From positions 83,702 to 147,701 of the forward strand of contig NZ_JAUMTZ010000003.1 in the NCBI RefSeq assembly GCF_030530945.1: a DNA stretch of 64,000 nt, in the 5' to 3' direction. The stretch comes from Kocuria sp. Its GTDB lineage: Bacteria; Actinomycetota; Actinomycetes; Actinomycetales; Micrococcaceae. The position numbers and the translations under genes were made by a program. The notes beneath the pieces were generated by a model, which was not told the origin of the DNA, did no database searches, and worked only from the letters and a program-made list of their open reading frames with translations. Below are positions 1 through 10,560 of the stretch, piece by piece; position 1 is the first letter of the stretch; each line of letters starts with the position of its first letter.

Positions 1-40
1 CCCCCGTCGGGCCCTACACCAGGCCCGGGGTGGGGCAGAG

Positions 41-53
41 CCCCCCCCCCCCC
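41..53. repeat. 13-base poly-C tract
   Basis: An uninterrupted run of 13 C residues lies about 185 bases before guaB. Such runs are prone to slippage. No open frame here looks like a gene, so any effect would be on spacing or transcript structure. Confidence 0.9.
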
Positions 54-68
54 GTGGCGGCGCCGCCG

Positions 69-93
69 GGCCCGCCCCCCCAGGGGGCGGGCC
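69..93 (+). terminator. GC-rich hairpin upstream of guaB
   Basis: An 11-bp perfect stem (GGCCCGCCCCC with GGGGGCGGGCC) has a 3-base loop. No U-tract follows. It probably ends transcription of the gene to the left of the window. Confidence 0.5.
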
Positions 94-198
94 GTCCGGT
101 CGTCACCCGCCGAGCTCGACCGGCGGGTCCCGGCTGGAACGGCCGCGGCGGCGTCGTCGGGGGTGATCCCCGGGCGGGGGCGGTGCCACGGCGGCCCG

Positions 199-204
199 TA
201 CACT
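199..204 (+). promoter_or_regulatory. candidate -10 for guaB
   Basis: TACACT lies 32 bases before the GTG start of guaB, leaving room for a short leader with the GAAAGG ribosome site at 222-227. No recognisable -35 is seen. Confidence 0.4.
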
Positions 205-224
205 GTGGGGACGACCTCGCGTGA

Positions 225-1760
<1,536 letters not shown>

Positions 1761-1805
1761 TCCGCCCGTGACACCCCCGCGCCCGGCGCGGTGAAAGGAC
1801 CCCTC

Positions 1806-2927
1806 GTGAGCTACGACATCGAAATCGGGCGTTCCAAGCGCGCGCGCCGCACCTTCAGCCTGGACGAGATCGCCCTGGTCCCCTCGCGGCGCACCCGGGA
1901 CCCGCAGGACGTGAGCACCGCGTGGCAGATCGACGCCTACCAGTTCGACATTCCCGTGGTGGGTGCGCCCATGGACTCGGTGATGTCCCCGGCCACGGCG
2001 ATCGACCTGGGCCGTGCGGGCGGGCTGGGCGTGCTGGACCTCGAGGGGCTGTGGACCCGCTACGAGGACCCGCAGCCCGTGCTGGACGAGATCGCGGACC
2101 TCAGCTCGGAGAACCTCCCGCAGGCCACCCGGCGCATGCAGGAGCTCTACTCGGCCCCCATCCAGCCCGAACTGATCACCGCGCGCCTGGCGGAGATCCG
2201 CGAGTCCGGTGCGATCGTCTCCGGCTCCCTGTCCCCGCAGCGCGTGGTGGAGCACTACCGCACCGTCCTCGAGGCGGGCGTGGACCTGTTCGTGATCCGC
2301 GGCACCACCGTCTCCGCGGAGCACGTGTCCCGGACGCAGGACCCCCTGGACCTCAAGCAGTTCATCTACGACCTGGACGTCCCTGTGATCGTGGGCGGCG
2401 CCGCGGGCTACACCCCGGCCCTGCACCTCATGCGCACGGGGGCCGCGGGCGTGCTCGTGGGCTTCGGCGGCGGCGCGTCCCTGCGCACGGAGTCCATCCT
2501 GGGCATCCACGCCGCCATGGCCTCGGCCATCTCGGACGTCGCGGCCGCCCGCCGCGACTACCTCGACGAGTCCGGCGGTCGCTACGTCCACGTGATCGCC
2601 GACGGCGGTCTGGGCACCTCGGGCGACATCGTCAAGGCCATCGCCATGGGCGCCGACGCCGTGATGCTGGGCACCCTCCTGGCCCGCGCGGAGGAGGCTC
2701 CCGGGCAGGGCTGGCTGTGGGGCGCGGAGGCCCACAACCCCCACTCGCCCCGCGGGGTTCGCACCCACGTGGGCACCGTGGGTCCCCTGGACGAGCTGCT
2801 CAACGGGCCCGCGCGGCACGTGGACGGCTCCTCCAACGTGATGGGCGCGCTGCGCCGCGCGATGGCCACAACGGGGTACTCGGACCTCAAGGAGTTCCAG
2901 CGTGCGGACGTGGTGATCCGCAGCTGA
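1806..2927 (+). CDS. guaB3: GuaB3 family IMP dehydrogenase-related protein
   Basis: A 373-residue IMPDH/GMP-reductase-fold protein of the type paired with guaB in actinobacteria. The barrel has no CBS insertion. The family's GxGSxCTTR catalytic loop is replaced by GFGGGASLRTES, so the nucleophilic cysteine is missing at the expected place. The phosphate-binding IADGGLGTSGD segment is kept. It is therefore unlikely to be a standard IMP dehydrogenase, and its reaction is uncertain. I chose the GTG at 1806 because GAAAGGA (1793-1799) sits just upstream; an in-frame GTG at 1791 would overlap that site. Likely co-transcribed with guaB. Confidence 0.9.
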   Translation: MSYDIEIGRSKRARRTFSLDEIALVPSRRTRDPQDVSTAWQIDAYQFDIPVVGAPMDSVMSPATAIDLGRAGGLGVLDLEGLWTRYEDPQPVLDEIADLSSENLPQATRRMQELYSAPIQPELITARLAEIRESGAIVSGSLSPQRVVEHYRTVLEAGVDLFVIRGTTVSAEHVSRTQDPLDLKQFIYDLDVPVIVGGAAGYTPALHLMRTGAAGVLVGFGGGASLRTESILGIHAAMASAISDVAAARRDYLDESGGRYVHVIADGGLGTSGDIVKAIAMGADAVMLGTLLARAEEAPGQGWLWGAEAHNPHSPRGVRTHVGTVGPLDELLNGPARHVDGSSNVMGALRRAMATTGYSDLKEFQRADVVIRS

Positions 2928-2967
2928 GGCCGCTCCCGGGGGTTGGGAAACCCTCAGGACCGACCAG

Positions 2968-2973
2968 TAGTGT
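2968..2973 (+). promoter_or_regulatory. -10 of leaderless SURF1 gene
   Basis: TAGTGT followed by 6 bases and then the GTG start. TTGGGA at 2943-2948 is a weak -35 candidate. Confidence 0.5.
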
Positions 2974-2979
2974 TGAGGG

Positions 2980-3960
2980 GTGCTCAGAACCGCGCTGCGT
3001 CCCCGCTCCCTGGCCTTCCTGGCGGTAGCCCTGCTCGTGGCGGTGCTGTTCGTCTCCCTGAGCCGCTGGCAGCTCAACGCGTCCCTGGAGTCCACCACCG
3101 TGGCGGACCCCGCCAAGGACCGGGTGAGCGCCCTGGAGAAGGTCGTCGTCCCCGGGGAGGCCACCTCCGCGCAGCAGGCGGACCACGTGGTGGACACGGT
3201 GGGCACCTACCGTGCCGATTCCACGGTGCTGGTCCCCGGGCGGCTGCAGGACGGCGTGTCCGGGTACTGGGTGGTCACCGAACTGGTGATCCCGGACTCC
3301 CGGAAGCGCTGGGCCGCAGCGGACGGGGACCTCGGCATCGCCGTGGCCCGGGGCTGGGTGGCCGCCGCGGACCGTGTGCCCCGCGCCCCCGCGGGGGAGA
3401 TTCGCGTGACCGGTCGCCTCATGCCCACGGACTCCCCGGTGCCCAGCCAAAAGGTCCCCGCCGGGCAGGTGGCCTCCGTGTCCTCCGCCCAGCTGGGCAA
3501 CCTGTGGAACGCCCCCCTGTACTCCGGCTATGTGGCGGCGTTCGCCGAGACCCCGGCCGCGGACCCGGCGCCCGTCACCGGAGACGGGACCGTGGCGGCG
3601 TCGGCCCGTCCCATGGGGGAGGGGCTCGCGCGGCTGCAGATCGAGCAGCAGCCCACCGACACCTCCATCCACGCGCTGAACCTGTTCTACGCCGTGGAGT
3701 GGGTGGTCTTCGCGGGCTTCGCCTTCTTCCTGTGGTGGCGTTTCGTGCGGGACGAGCACCTGCGTCGGCTGAACCCCGAGCAGTACTACTACTTCGACGG
3801 CGCCTACTTCTGGGACGAGGACGCGCAGTCCTACTACTACTGGGACGCCCAGGACCGGTGCTACTACTACTTCGACGACCAACCCGCCGTGGCCGCGCGC
3901 TCCCGCACCGAGGAGGCGCACCCCGCGCAGCGAACCGACAACGGAGCCCACGATGACTGA
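2980..3960 (+). CDS. SURF1-like cytochrome oxidase assembly protein with aromatic C-terminal tail
   Basis: A 326-residue membrane protein with the SURF1 layout. One N-terminal helix (about residues 10-30) is followed by SRWQL, then an extracytoplasmic domain, then a second helix (about 235-252, within FYAVEWVVF...LWWR). SURF1/Shy1 proteins help insert heme a into cytochrome c oxidase. After the second helix, from about residue 264, there is an unusual cytoplasmic tail with repeated YYYFD / YYYWD / YYYFDD units rich in Tyr, Asp and Trp, then a polar end. The next gene starts inside the last codons (ATGACTGA overlap), so the two are translationally coupled. Confidence 0.85.
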   Translation: MLRTALRPRSLAFLAVALLVAVLFVSLSRWQLNASLESTTVADPAKDRVSALEKVVVPGEATSAQQADHVVDTVGTYRADSTVLVPGRLQDGVSGYWVVTELVIPDSRKRWAAADGDLGIAVARGWVAAADRVPRAPAGEIRVTGRLMPTDSPVPSQKVPAGQVASVSSAQLGNLWNAPLYSGYVAAFAETPAADPAPVTGDGTVAASARPMGEGLARLQIEQQPTDTSIHALNLFYAVEWVVFAGFAFFLWWRFVRDEHLRRLNPEQYYYFDGAYFWDEDAQSYYYWDAQDRCYYYFDDQPAVAARSRTEEAHPAQRTDNGAHDD

Positions 3961-4546
3961 TTCCACGCCGCAGCACGATCCGCAGCCCCGCCCGGTGCGC
4001 CGCACCGACGGTGTGCGGGTCACCGCCCCCGAGGACGCGAGCCCCGAACGTGCCACCGTCCCGGACAGCGTCCGTGCGAAGGCCGCGGCCCTGAAGCCGC
4101 GCCGTCGCTTCGGCGGCACGGAGGCGCAGATCCGCTCCGCACTGAAGCTCTACAAGGTGTGCGCGTGGGTCTCCGGCACCTTCCTGCTGCTGCTCGTGGC
4201 TGAGATGATCACCCGCTACGCCCTGGGCTTCGACCTCATCGCCGGCGGCACGGACAAGGCCACCGGGCAGAGCGTGGCCCTGGGGTGGCAGAACCTGGAC
4301 CTGGAGAACCTCTCCGGCGGGGTGAACCTCTCCACGTGGGTGCTGATCGTCCACGGCTGGTTCTACGTGGTCTACGTCCTGTCCTGCCTGCGGGTGTGGT
4401 CCCTCATGCGCTGGCCCTTCCCGCAGCTGGTGGTCATGGCGCTGGGTGGTGTGGTGCCCTTCCTGTCGTTCATCGTGGAGCGCAAGATCCACCGCTCCAC
4501 CGAGGCGGAGCTCGCGGCCAATCCCAAGGCCGCCAAGCGCTACTGA
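3953..4546 (+). CDS. DUF3817 domain membrane protein
   Basis: A 197-residue protein. A polar, proline- and arginine-rich N-terminal segment (about 1-60) is followed by three hydrophobic helices at roughly 65-87, 125-148 and 153-175. The core fits the DUF3817 family of small actinobacterial membrane proteins, whose function is unknown. It overlaps the SURF1-like gene by 8 bases and lies just ahead of guaA. A role near the respiratory chain is suggested only by this coupling. Confidence 0.8.
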   Translation: MTDSTPQHDPQPRPVRRTDGVRVTAPEDASPERATVPDSVRAKAAALKPRRRFGGTEAQIRSALKLYKVCAWVSGTFLLLLVAEMITRYALGFDLIAGGTDKATGQSVALGWQNLDLENLSGGVNLSTWVLIVHGWFYVVYVLSCLRVWSLMRWPFPQLVVMALGGVVPFLSFIVERKIHRSTEAELAANPKAAKRY

Positions 4547-4575
4547 GCCCGGGCGGGGGCTGGGCCCTCGTGTCC

Positions 4576-4581
4576 TAGACT
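4576..4581 (+). promoter_or_regulatory. -10 of guaA, possibly leaderless
   Basis: TAGACT is followed by 7 bases and the GTG start. A GGGGG run in the spacer could also act as a ribosome site on a longer transcript. Confidence 0.4.
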
Positions 4582-4588
4582 TGGGGGC

Positions 4589-6187
4589 GTGACTGAAACC
4601 CCTGACAACCTGAGCGAACTGGAGCAGCGCCCGGTACTCGTGGTCGACTACGGTGCGCAGTACGCGCAGCTGATCGCCCGCAGGGTGCGCGAGGCCAACG
4701 TCTACTCCGAGATCGTCCCGCACACCTGGTCCACCGAGAAGATCATGGCGCGCAACCCCGCCGCCCTGATCCTCTCCGGCGGCCCCGCGTCCGTCTACGC
4801 CCCCGGCGCCCCGCAGCGTGACGCCGAGCTCTTCGAGGCCGGGGTGCCGGTGCTGGGGATCTGCTACGGGTTCCAGGTCATGGCCAGTGCGCTGGGCGGG
4901 ACCGTGGAGCGCACGGGTGCGCGCGAGTACGGCGCCACGGCGGCGGCGCTCACCGGAACCGGCACGGGCAGCGTGCTGGACGGCACGCCCACCGCGCAGA
5001 CCGTGTGGATGAGCCACGGCGACTCCGTCACGGCGGCGCCCGAGGGGTTCACCACCCTGGCAACCACCGAGGGTGCTCCCGTGGCGGCCTTCGAGGACCG
5101 CGAGCGCCGGCTCTACGGCGTGCAGTGGCACCCGGAGGTCAAGCACTCCGCGTACGGGCAGAAGGTCATCGAGAACTTCCTGTTCGAGGGCGCGCAGCTG
5201 AGCCCCACGTGGTCCACCGGCAACATCATCGAGGAGCAGGTGGCCGCCATCCGCGCCCAGGTGGGCGACGGCAAGGCCCTGTGCGGTCTCTCCGGAGGGG
5301 TGGACTCCGCGGTGGCCGCGGCACTCGTGCAGCGCGCCATCGGGGACCGCCTCACGTGCGTCCTGGTGGACCACGGGCTGATGCGCCAGGACGAGGTGGC
5401 CCAGGTGGAGAAGGACTACGTCGCCGCCACCGGCATCAAGCTGCACGTGGCCCGCGAGCAGGACCGCTTCCTGGGTGCACTGCGCGGGGTCACGGACCCG
5501 GAGGCCAAGCGCAAGGCCATCGGCCGGGAGTTCATCCGGGCCTTCGAGGCCGCGGAGGAGAAGGTGCTGCGCGAGGAGGCCCAGGACGGCGAGCCCGTGC
5601 GGTTCCTGGTCCAGGGCACCCTCTACCCGGACGTCGTCGAGTCCGGTGGCGGCGAGGGCGCGGCCAACATCAAGAGCCACCACAACGTGGGCGGACTGCC
5701 CGAGGACCTGCAGTTCGAGCTCGTGGAGCCCCTGCGCGCCCTGTTCAAGGACGAGGTCCGTGCGGTGGGCCGCGAGCTGGGCCTGCCCGAGAACATCGTG
5801 GGCCGCCAGCCCTTCCCCGGCCCCGGCCTGGGGATCCGGATCATCGGCGAGGTCACGCAGGAGCGCCTGGACGTCCTGCGCCGCGCGGATGCAATCGCGC
5901 GCGAGGAGCTCACCCGCGCGGGCCTGGACGACGAGGTGTGGCAGATGCCCGTGGTCCTGCTCGCGGACGTCCGCTCGGTGGGCGTGCAGGGCGACGGCCG
6001 GACCTACGGCCACCCCATCGTGCTGCGCCCGGTCAGCTCCGAGGACGCCATGACCGCCGACTGGTCCCGCCTGCCCTCCGAGCTGCTGGCGCGGATCTCC
6101 AACCGCATCACCAACGAGGTGGAGGAGATCAACCGGGTGGTCCTGGACGTCACCTCCAAGCCCCCGGGAACCATCGAGTGGGAGTGA
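4589..6187 (+). CDS. guaA: GMP synthase (glutamine-hydrolysing)
   Basis: Converts XMP to GMP using ATP and glutamine. The 532 residues show the full three-part arrangement. A class I glutamine amidotransferase domain has GICYG with the catalytic Cys at about residue 92 and the WHPEV histidine near residue 176. An ATP-pyrophosphatase domain follows with the PP-loop SGGVDS at about 234-239. The C-terminal dimerisation domain ends in KPPGTIEWE, the usual terminus. The GTG start at 4589 is the natural beginning of the family. It acts directly after guaB in the pathway. Confidence 0.97.
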   Translation: MTETPDNLSELEQRPVLVVDYGAQYAQLIARRVREANVYSEIVPHTWSTEKIMARNPAALILSGGPASVYAPGAPQRDAELFEAGVPVLGICYGFQVMASALGGTVERTGAREYGATAAALTGTGTGSVLDGTPTAQTVWMSHGDSVTAAPEGFTTLATTEGAPVAAFEDRERRLYGVQWHPEVKHSAYGQKVIENFLFEGAQLSPTWSTGNIIEEQVAAIRAQVGDGKALCGLSGGVDSAVAAALVQRAIGDRLTCVLVDHGLMRQDEVAQVEKDYVAATGIKLHVAREQDRFLGALRGVTDPEAKRKAIGREFIRAFEAAEEKVLREEAQDGEPVRFLVQGTLYPDVVESGGGEGAANIKSHHNVGGLPEDLQFELVEPLRALFKDEVRAVGRELGLPENIVGRQPFPGPGLGIRIIGEVTQERLDVLRRADAIAREELTRAGLDDEVWQMPVVLLADVRSVGVQGDGRTYGHPIVLRPVSSEDAMTADWSRLPSELLARISNRITNEVEEINRVVLDVTSKPPGTIEWE

Positions 6188-6219
6188 GCCCCACCCCCTG
6201 AGGACCACCGTCAGTCCCG

Positions 6220-6263
6220 GTGCGCCGGTCCGCTCCACCCCCGTGGCAGGCAGACCGGCGCAC
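6220..6263 (+). terminator. inverted repeat after guaA
   Basis: GTGCGCCGGTC and GACCGGCGCAC form a perfect 11-bp stem around a 22-base loop, between guaA and the next gene. A factor-independent stop is plausible, but no U-tract is visible. Confidence 0.4.
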
Positions 6264-6280
6264 TCGTGAGTAGGAGCACC

Positions 6281-9200
6281 ATGTCGACACCCGCACCCCA
6301 GGACAGCCCCCGAGAGACCCCCCAGGAACCGGGTGCCGCACCGGGGCCGCGGGAGCACCCGCGGGTGTCCCTGCGGTCGTGGACCCAGCAGATGGACGCC
6401 TACACGGGACCGGACACCCTCCTGGACTTCAACCAGGTGGACAACGTGTGCATCGACCTCACAGAGGCGAACTCCTCCGGTCAGGCGCAGCTGCTGATGC
6501 AGCGCCCCACGCGGCTCTCCACGATGGTCCACCGTGATTCCCCCGCCTACGAGCGCGCCGTGCGGGCCGCCCGGGCGCTGCGGACCAAGATCCACGAGCT
6601 GTCGGTGGGCCACGGTCTCGACGCCGCCTACCTGGCCGCGGGCACGGCATCCTGGCTCGCCGACCCCGTGGCCGACGGGCTGCGCCGTTTCATCGCCCCG
6701 GTCCTGCTGGCCCCGGTGAGTTTGAAGCTGCGACCCGACCAGCAGGACTTCGAGCTGCACATCGTGGGCCCGGCGCACCTCAACCCCGCCCTGGTGCGGC
6801 GGCTGCGCGAGGACCACGGGGTGGAGCTCGCCACCGCCGAGATGGCCCGGCTCGCGTACGGCACCCGCAAGCTCGACCCCGCCCCGGTGCTGGAGACCCT
6901 GCGTCAGCTGGCCGTGGACGTGCCGGGAATGCACGTGGAGCACCAGCTGGTGGTCTCCACCTTCGCGGACCTCCACGACCGGCCCGCGGACGAGCACGTG
7001 GTGGCACGCACGCAGCTGGTGGAGGACCTCGCCCGTCTGAAGAACCCCGAGGTGGGCAAGCTGCCGGTGGTGCGCGAGCTCACCAGCCGGGCCCCCGCGC
7101 TGGACTCCCGCGACCCGGCGGACGAGCTGCTGCTCACGGACCTGGACGCGAACCAGCAGGAGGTCGTGGACCTCGCCGAGCAGGGGGAGAGCTTCGTGGT
7201 GGGCACCCCCGTGGGCACCGCCGCGGTGGACACCGTGGTCTCCACCGTGGGCGCCCTGGTCCACCGGGGCCGCAGCGTGCTGGTCCTGGGTGAGTCCCGC
7301 ACCACGCTCGCCGCGTTCACCCGGGCGTGGAACCGCACCGGCCTGGACACCCTGGTGCTGCCCCTGGGCTCCCACCTCAGTCCCGACGACGTCGCCGAGC
7401 GGCTCGTGCGCGCCGTGGCCCGCAACGAGCGGGCCGGGGAGCCGAGCACGGAACAGGTCTTGGACGCGCTGCGCCAGGCCCGTGAGCAGCTGCGCGCGCA
7501 CGAGGACTCGCTGCACGCGCCGCGCCCGCGCTGGCAGGCGTCCCCGTACGAGGCCATGCAGGCGCTCGCGGAGCTCACGGCCCGGGAGCCCGGTCCGCAG
7601 ACCACGGTCCGCTTCCGCCGCTCGGTGCTCGACGCCGTGTCCCACCGCGGCGAGGTGCTGCGGCGGCTGCAGCGGGCAGCCGCCCTGGGGGGCTTCGACG
7701 CGGGCACCCTGGCCAGCCCCTGGCACGGCGCCCGGCTGGTCAACGACGACGAGGCCCGCCAGGCGCACGACCTCGCCAAGTCCCTGCTCCTGGAACTGAC
7801 CACCCTGAGCACCGCCATGCGCCACGTCCTGGGGGTCTCCGGGCTGCGGGTGGGGACCACCGTGGCGGAGTGGGAGCAGCAGCTGGAGCTCGTGATCGAC
7901 GTGGGCAGCTCCCTGGAGCACCTCACGCCGGACATCTACGACCGGCCGGTGACGGACCTGATCGCGGCCACGGCCTCCGCGTCCTGGCGGCGCGAGCACG
8001 AGATCGAGCTCAGCGGGCTGCAGCGCTCGCGGCTGCGCAAGGCCGCCAAGGAGTACATCCGCCCGGGGGTCCACCTCTCGGACCTGCACGCCGCGCTGGT
8101 GAAGGTGCAGTCCGAGCGGGACCGGTGGCGCCGGTGGGCCACCACCCTGGAGCAGCCGGCCGTGTCCGAGCGCGCCGAGGAGTCCCTGCGCACGCTGCGC
8201 CGCTTCTCGGAGGACCTGGAGGGTCTCGCGATCGCCCTGGAGGGATCGGCCACTGCCCGGCGGCTGGAGACCGCCACCGTGGACGAGCTGCAGCAGATCC
8301 TGGACGAGCTCATCAACGACGAGGCCCACCTCACCACGCTCCCGGAGCGCACGGTGCTCCTGGACGACCTGCGGGCCCGCGGTCTGGGGGAGTTCCTGGA
8401 GGACCTGGAGGCTCGCGGCGTGGGCCCGGAGCAGGTGAAGGACGAGCTGGAGCTCGCCTGGTGGCAGTCCGTGCTGGAGGCCATGATCAGCGGTGACGAC
8501 TTCGTGGCCATGCCGGACGGCTCCCGGCTGCGGGCGGCGGAGTCCGCGTTCCGCCGGGCGGACTCGGCGCACATCGCCTCCGCCCCCGCACGTCTGGAGC
8601 ACGAGCTGGCCACCCGCTGGGCGCGCGACTCGCGCCGCTTCCCCCGGGAGGCCCACCAGCTGCGGGACATGCTGCGCGCCGGTCGCGTGCGGACCGAGGA
8701 GCTGGACCGGGTCCAGCACCTCACGCCGTCCCTCGTGCCCGTGTGGACCGCCAGCCCGCTGGTGCTCAGCGCCACGCTGGGCGAGGAGCTGGACGTGGAC
8801 ACCGTGGTGATCCTGGACGCCGAGTCAACCCCCCTGGCGGCGGCCCTGCCCGCGATCGTCCGGGCCCGTCAGGTGATCGCCTTCGGCGACCGCCACGCCG
8901 GGGGTCCGCAGCCGTTCACGGTGGCGCCCCACGCCTCCCTCCGTGAGCTGCCGCACCCGGTGGCGGAGGTGGACTCCGCGTACGAGGCCCTGTCCCGGGT
9001 GGTGGACTCCCGCACCCTGACCTCGGTGCGCCGGCCCCTGGACCCGCGCCTGTTCGCGTACCTGAACGAGGCCTTCTACGACGGCGCGCTCACCCGCGCG
9101 CCGTTCGCCTCCGAGCTGATGAGCGCCACCACGGGGATGTCCGCCGAGTACGTGGTGGACGGCGTGGGAGTACTCACGGCCGGCGGTGAGGGCGTGCAGG

Positions 9201-10168
9201 CCCCTGTGGCGGAGGTCCAGCGCACCGTGGACCTGGTGTTCGCGCACGCCGCCCGCCACCCCGAGCGCTCGCTCGCCGTGGTCACCGCGAGCGCCATGCA
9301 CGCCGCCCGGGTGGCGCAGGCCGTGCAGCGGCGGCTGCGCGAGACGGGCGAGTCGGCGGAGTTCTTCGCCCCGGGCCACGAGTCCTTCCGCGTGGTGGAG
9401 CTGCACCGTGCGGCAGGCATCGAGCGGGACACGGTGATCTTCTCCCTGGGCTTCGGGCGCACGACCTCCGGGCGCAGCACCCCGCAGCTGGGAGCGCTGT
9501 CCGAGCGGGACGGCCGCCAGGCGTTCGTGCGGGGGATGACCCGTTCCCGCCGGCACACGCACATCGTCACGTCCATCCACCCGAAGGACACCGAGCCCCG
9601 GCGCCTGCAGTACGGCGCGAAGGACATGTACCACATGCTGGAGGTGCTCTTCGGGGACGAGACCACCTCGGAGCGTGCTCCGGCGCAGGACGTGACGGAG
9701 GCTCCGGACGCGCTCGTGGCCGATCTCGCACGGCGGCTGCGCGAGGCCGGTGCCACGGTGCTCACGGGATACGCCCACGCAGTGGACATGGCCGCCCACG
9801 CGGAGGCGGAGTCGCTGTCCGCGGGCGCGGTGGTGCACGGGGGTGCACCCGACACCCCGGTGCGGATCCCCGTGGCCCTGCGCTCCGACGGCTCCGAGCG
9901 CAGCCGCGCCCTGAGCGTGCGCGAGCGCTCCCGCCTGATCCCCCAGCAGCTTGAACGCGCCGGGTGGAACTACGTGAGCCTGTGGTCCGTGGAGGTCTTC
10001 ACCGATCCGCAGACCGTGGCCGGACTCGTGCTGCGCTACCTCGGACTCGGGGAGAGCTCCGGTGCCGGGGGTCCCGTGTCCGGCGGGGGTGCGGGTCGGG
10101 GCCGGGCCGCGCACACCGGTGTCCCGGAGGGCCCGGGCTGGGAGGGCGGCGCCGGTCGTGGCCGCTGA
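6281..10168 (+). CDS. large helicase-like (degenerate SF1 / DUF4011-type) protein
   Basis: A 1295-residue protein whose overall plan resembles the large DUF4011/SF1 helicases. The N-terminal domain includes DNLLDFNQ-like and KLRPDQQDFELHI segments. A central position where a Walker A should stand reads GTPVGTAAVDT (about 306-320). A Walker B-like stretch, TVVILDAES, lies near 845. A C-terminal helicase-like part has ERDTVIFSLGFGR and RSRRHTHIVTSI (motif V/VI-like, about 1050-1095). The lysine and GKT of Walker A and the DE of Walker B are absent, so ATP hydrolysis is doubtful. The ATG at 6281 has AGGAG four bases upstream and is preferred over the GTG at 6266. Substrate and role are unknown. 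Confidence 0.75.
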   Translation: MSTPAPQDSPRETPQEPGAAPGPREHPRVSLRSWTQQMDAYTGPDTLLDFNQVDNVCIDLTEANSSGQAQLLMQRPTRLSTMVHRDSPAYERAVRAARALRTKIHELSVGHGLDAAYLAAGTASWLADPVADGLRRFIAPVLLAPVSLKLRPDQQDFELHIVGPAHLNPALVRRLREDHGVELATAEMARLAYGTRKLDPAPVLETLRQLAVDVPGMHVEHQLVVSTFADLHDRPADEHVVARTQLVEDLARLKNPEVGKLPVVRELTSRAPALDSRDPADELLLTDLDANQQEVVDLAEQGESFVVGTPVGTAAVDTVVSTVGALVHRGRSVLVLGESRTTLAAFTRAWNRTGLDTLVLPLGSHLSPDDVAERLVRAVARNERAGEPSTEQVLDALRQAREQLRAHEDSLHAPRPRWQASPYEAMQALAELTAREPGPQTTVRFRRSVLDAVSHRGEVLRRLQRAAALGGFDAGTLASPWHGARLVNDDEARQAHDLAKSLLLELTTLSTAMRHVLGVSGLRVGTTVAEWEQQLELVIDVGSSLEHLTPDIYDRPVTDLIAATASASWRREHEIELSGLQRSRLRKAAKEYIRPGVHLSDLHAALVKVQSERDRWRRWATTLEQPAVSERAEESLRTLRRFSEDLEGLAIALEGSATARRLETATVDELQQILDELINDEAHLTTLPERTVLLDDLRARGLGEFLEDLEARGVGPEQVKDELELAWWQSVLEAMISGDDFVAMPDGSRLRAAESAFRRADSAHIASAPARLEHELATRWARDSRRFPREAHQLRDMLRAGRVRTEELDRVQHLTPSLVPVWTASPLVLSATLGEELDVDTVVILDAESTPLAAALPAIVRARQVIAFGDRHAGGPQPFTVAPHASLRELPHPVAEVDSAYEALSRVVDSRTLTSVRRPLDPRLFAYLNEAFYDGALTRAPFASELMSATTGMSAEYVVDGVGVLTAGGEGVQAPVAEVQRTVDLVFAHAARHPERSLAVVTASAMHAARVAQAVQRRLRETGESAEFFAPGHESFRVVELHRAAGIERDTVIFSLGFGRTTSGRSTPQLGALSERDGRQAFVRGMTRSRRHTHIVTSIHPKDTEPRRLQYGAKDMYHMLEVLFGDETTSERAPAQDVTEAPDALVADLARRLREAGATVLTGYAHAVDMAAHAEAESLSAGAVVHGGAPDTPVRIPVALRSDGSERSRALSVRERSRLIPQQLERAGWNYVSLWSVEVFTDPQTVAGLVLRYLGLGESSGAGGPVSGGGAGRGRAAHTGVPEGPGWEGGAGRGR

Positions 10169-10532
10169 GCGCGGCGGACCCTGGGACGGGACCGTCGGCG
10201 ACGGCACGACGCACGGGCCGGATTCCGCGGTCGACGGCGAGCGGGCGGCGTCGTCCGCCGGCGGCACCACGGGCGCGGGACGCACGGCGTCCGGTCGGCA
10301 GGATGCGGTGTCCCCCGAACGCACCGGCGCGCGGCCGTCCGGGCGGCGTCGTGGCACCCGCCGCCGCGCCACCGGTGGCACCGCCCCGGACACCGAGCGG
10401 GCCCTGCGACCCGCGGAGTGGGACGCCACCGCCCGGCAGCTCGGTGCCGACGCCCCGGAACCGGGGGACGGCGGCGGGGGAGCGGGCCACGAGCAGTGGC
10501 TGCGGGAGCAGCGCCCTCCGCACTGGGGCTGA
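10158..10532 (+). CDS. small conserved-looking hypothetical protein
   Basis: A 124-residue polar, Gly/Arg/Thr-rich protein with no membrane segment. It overlaps the end of the helicase-like gene by 11 bases. The only strongly patterned part is the C-terminus, WLREQRPPHWG, which resembles the end of small proteins I associate with this helicase neighbour in Micrococcaceae. The GTG start is chosen because the frame would otherwise run deep into the upstream gene. GGGAGG lies about 12 bases before it. The function is unknown; a partner of the upstream protein is a guess from coupling. Confidence 0.55.
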   Translation: MAAERGGPWDGTVGDGTTHGPDSAVDGERAASSAGGTTGAGRTASGRQDAVSPERTGARPSGRRRGTRRRATGGTAPDTERALRPAEWDATARQLGADAPEPGDGGGGAGHEQWLREQRPPHWG

Positions 10533-10560
10533 GAACAGGCCGGAGTCACGTGCACGGCGC

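Noticed and set aside
3575..8719. 1714-codon minus-strand frame across guaA and the helicase-like gene
   Set aside because: It is antisense to two convincing genes, has low-complexity composition and has no family features.
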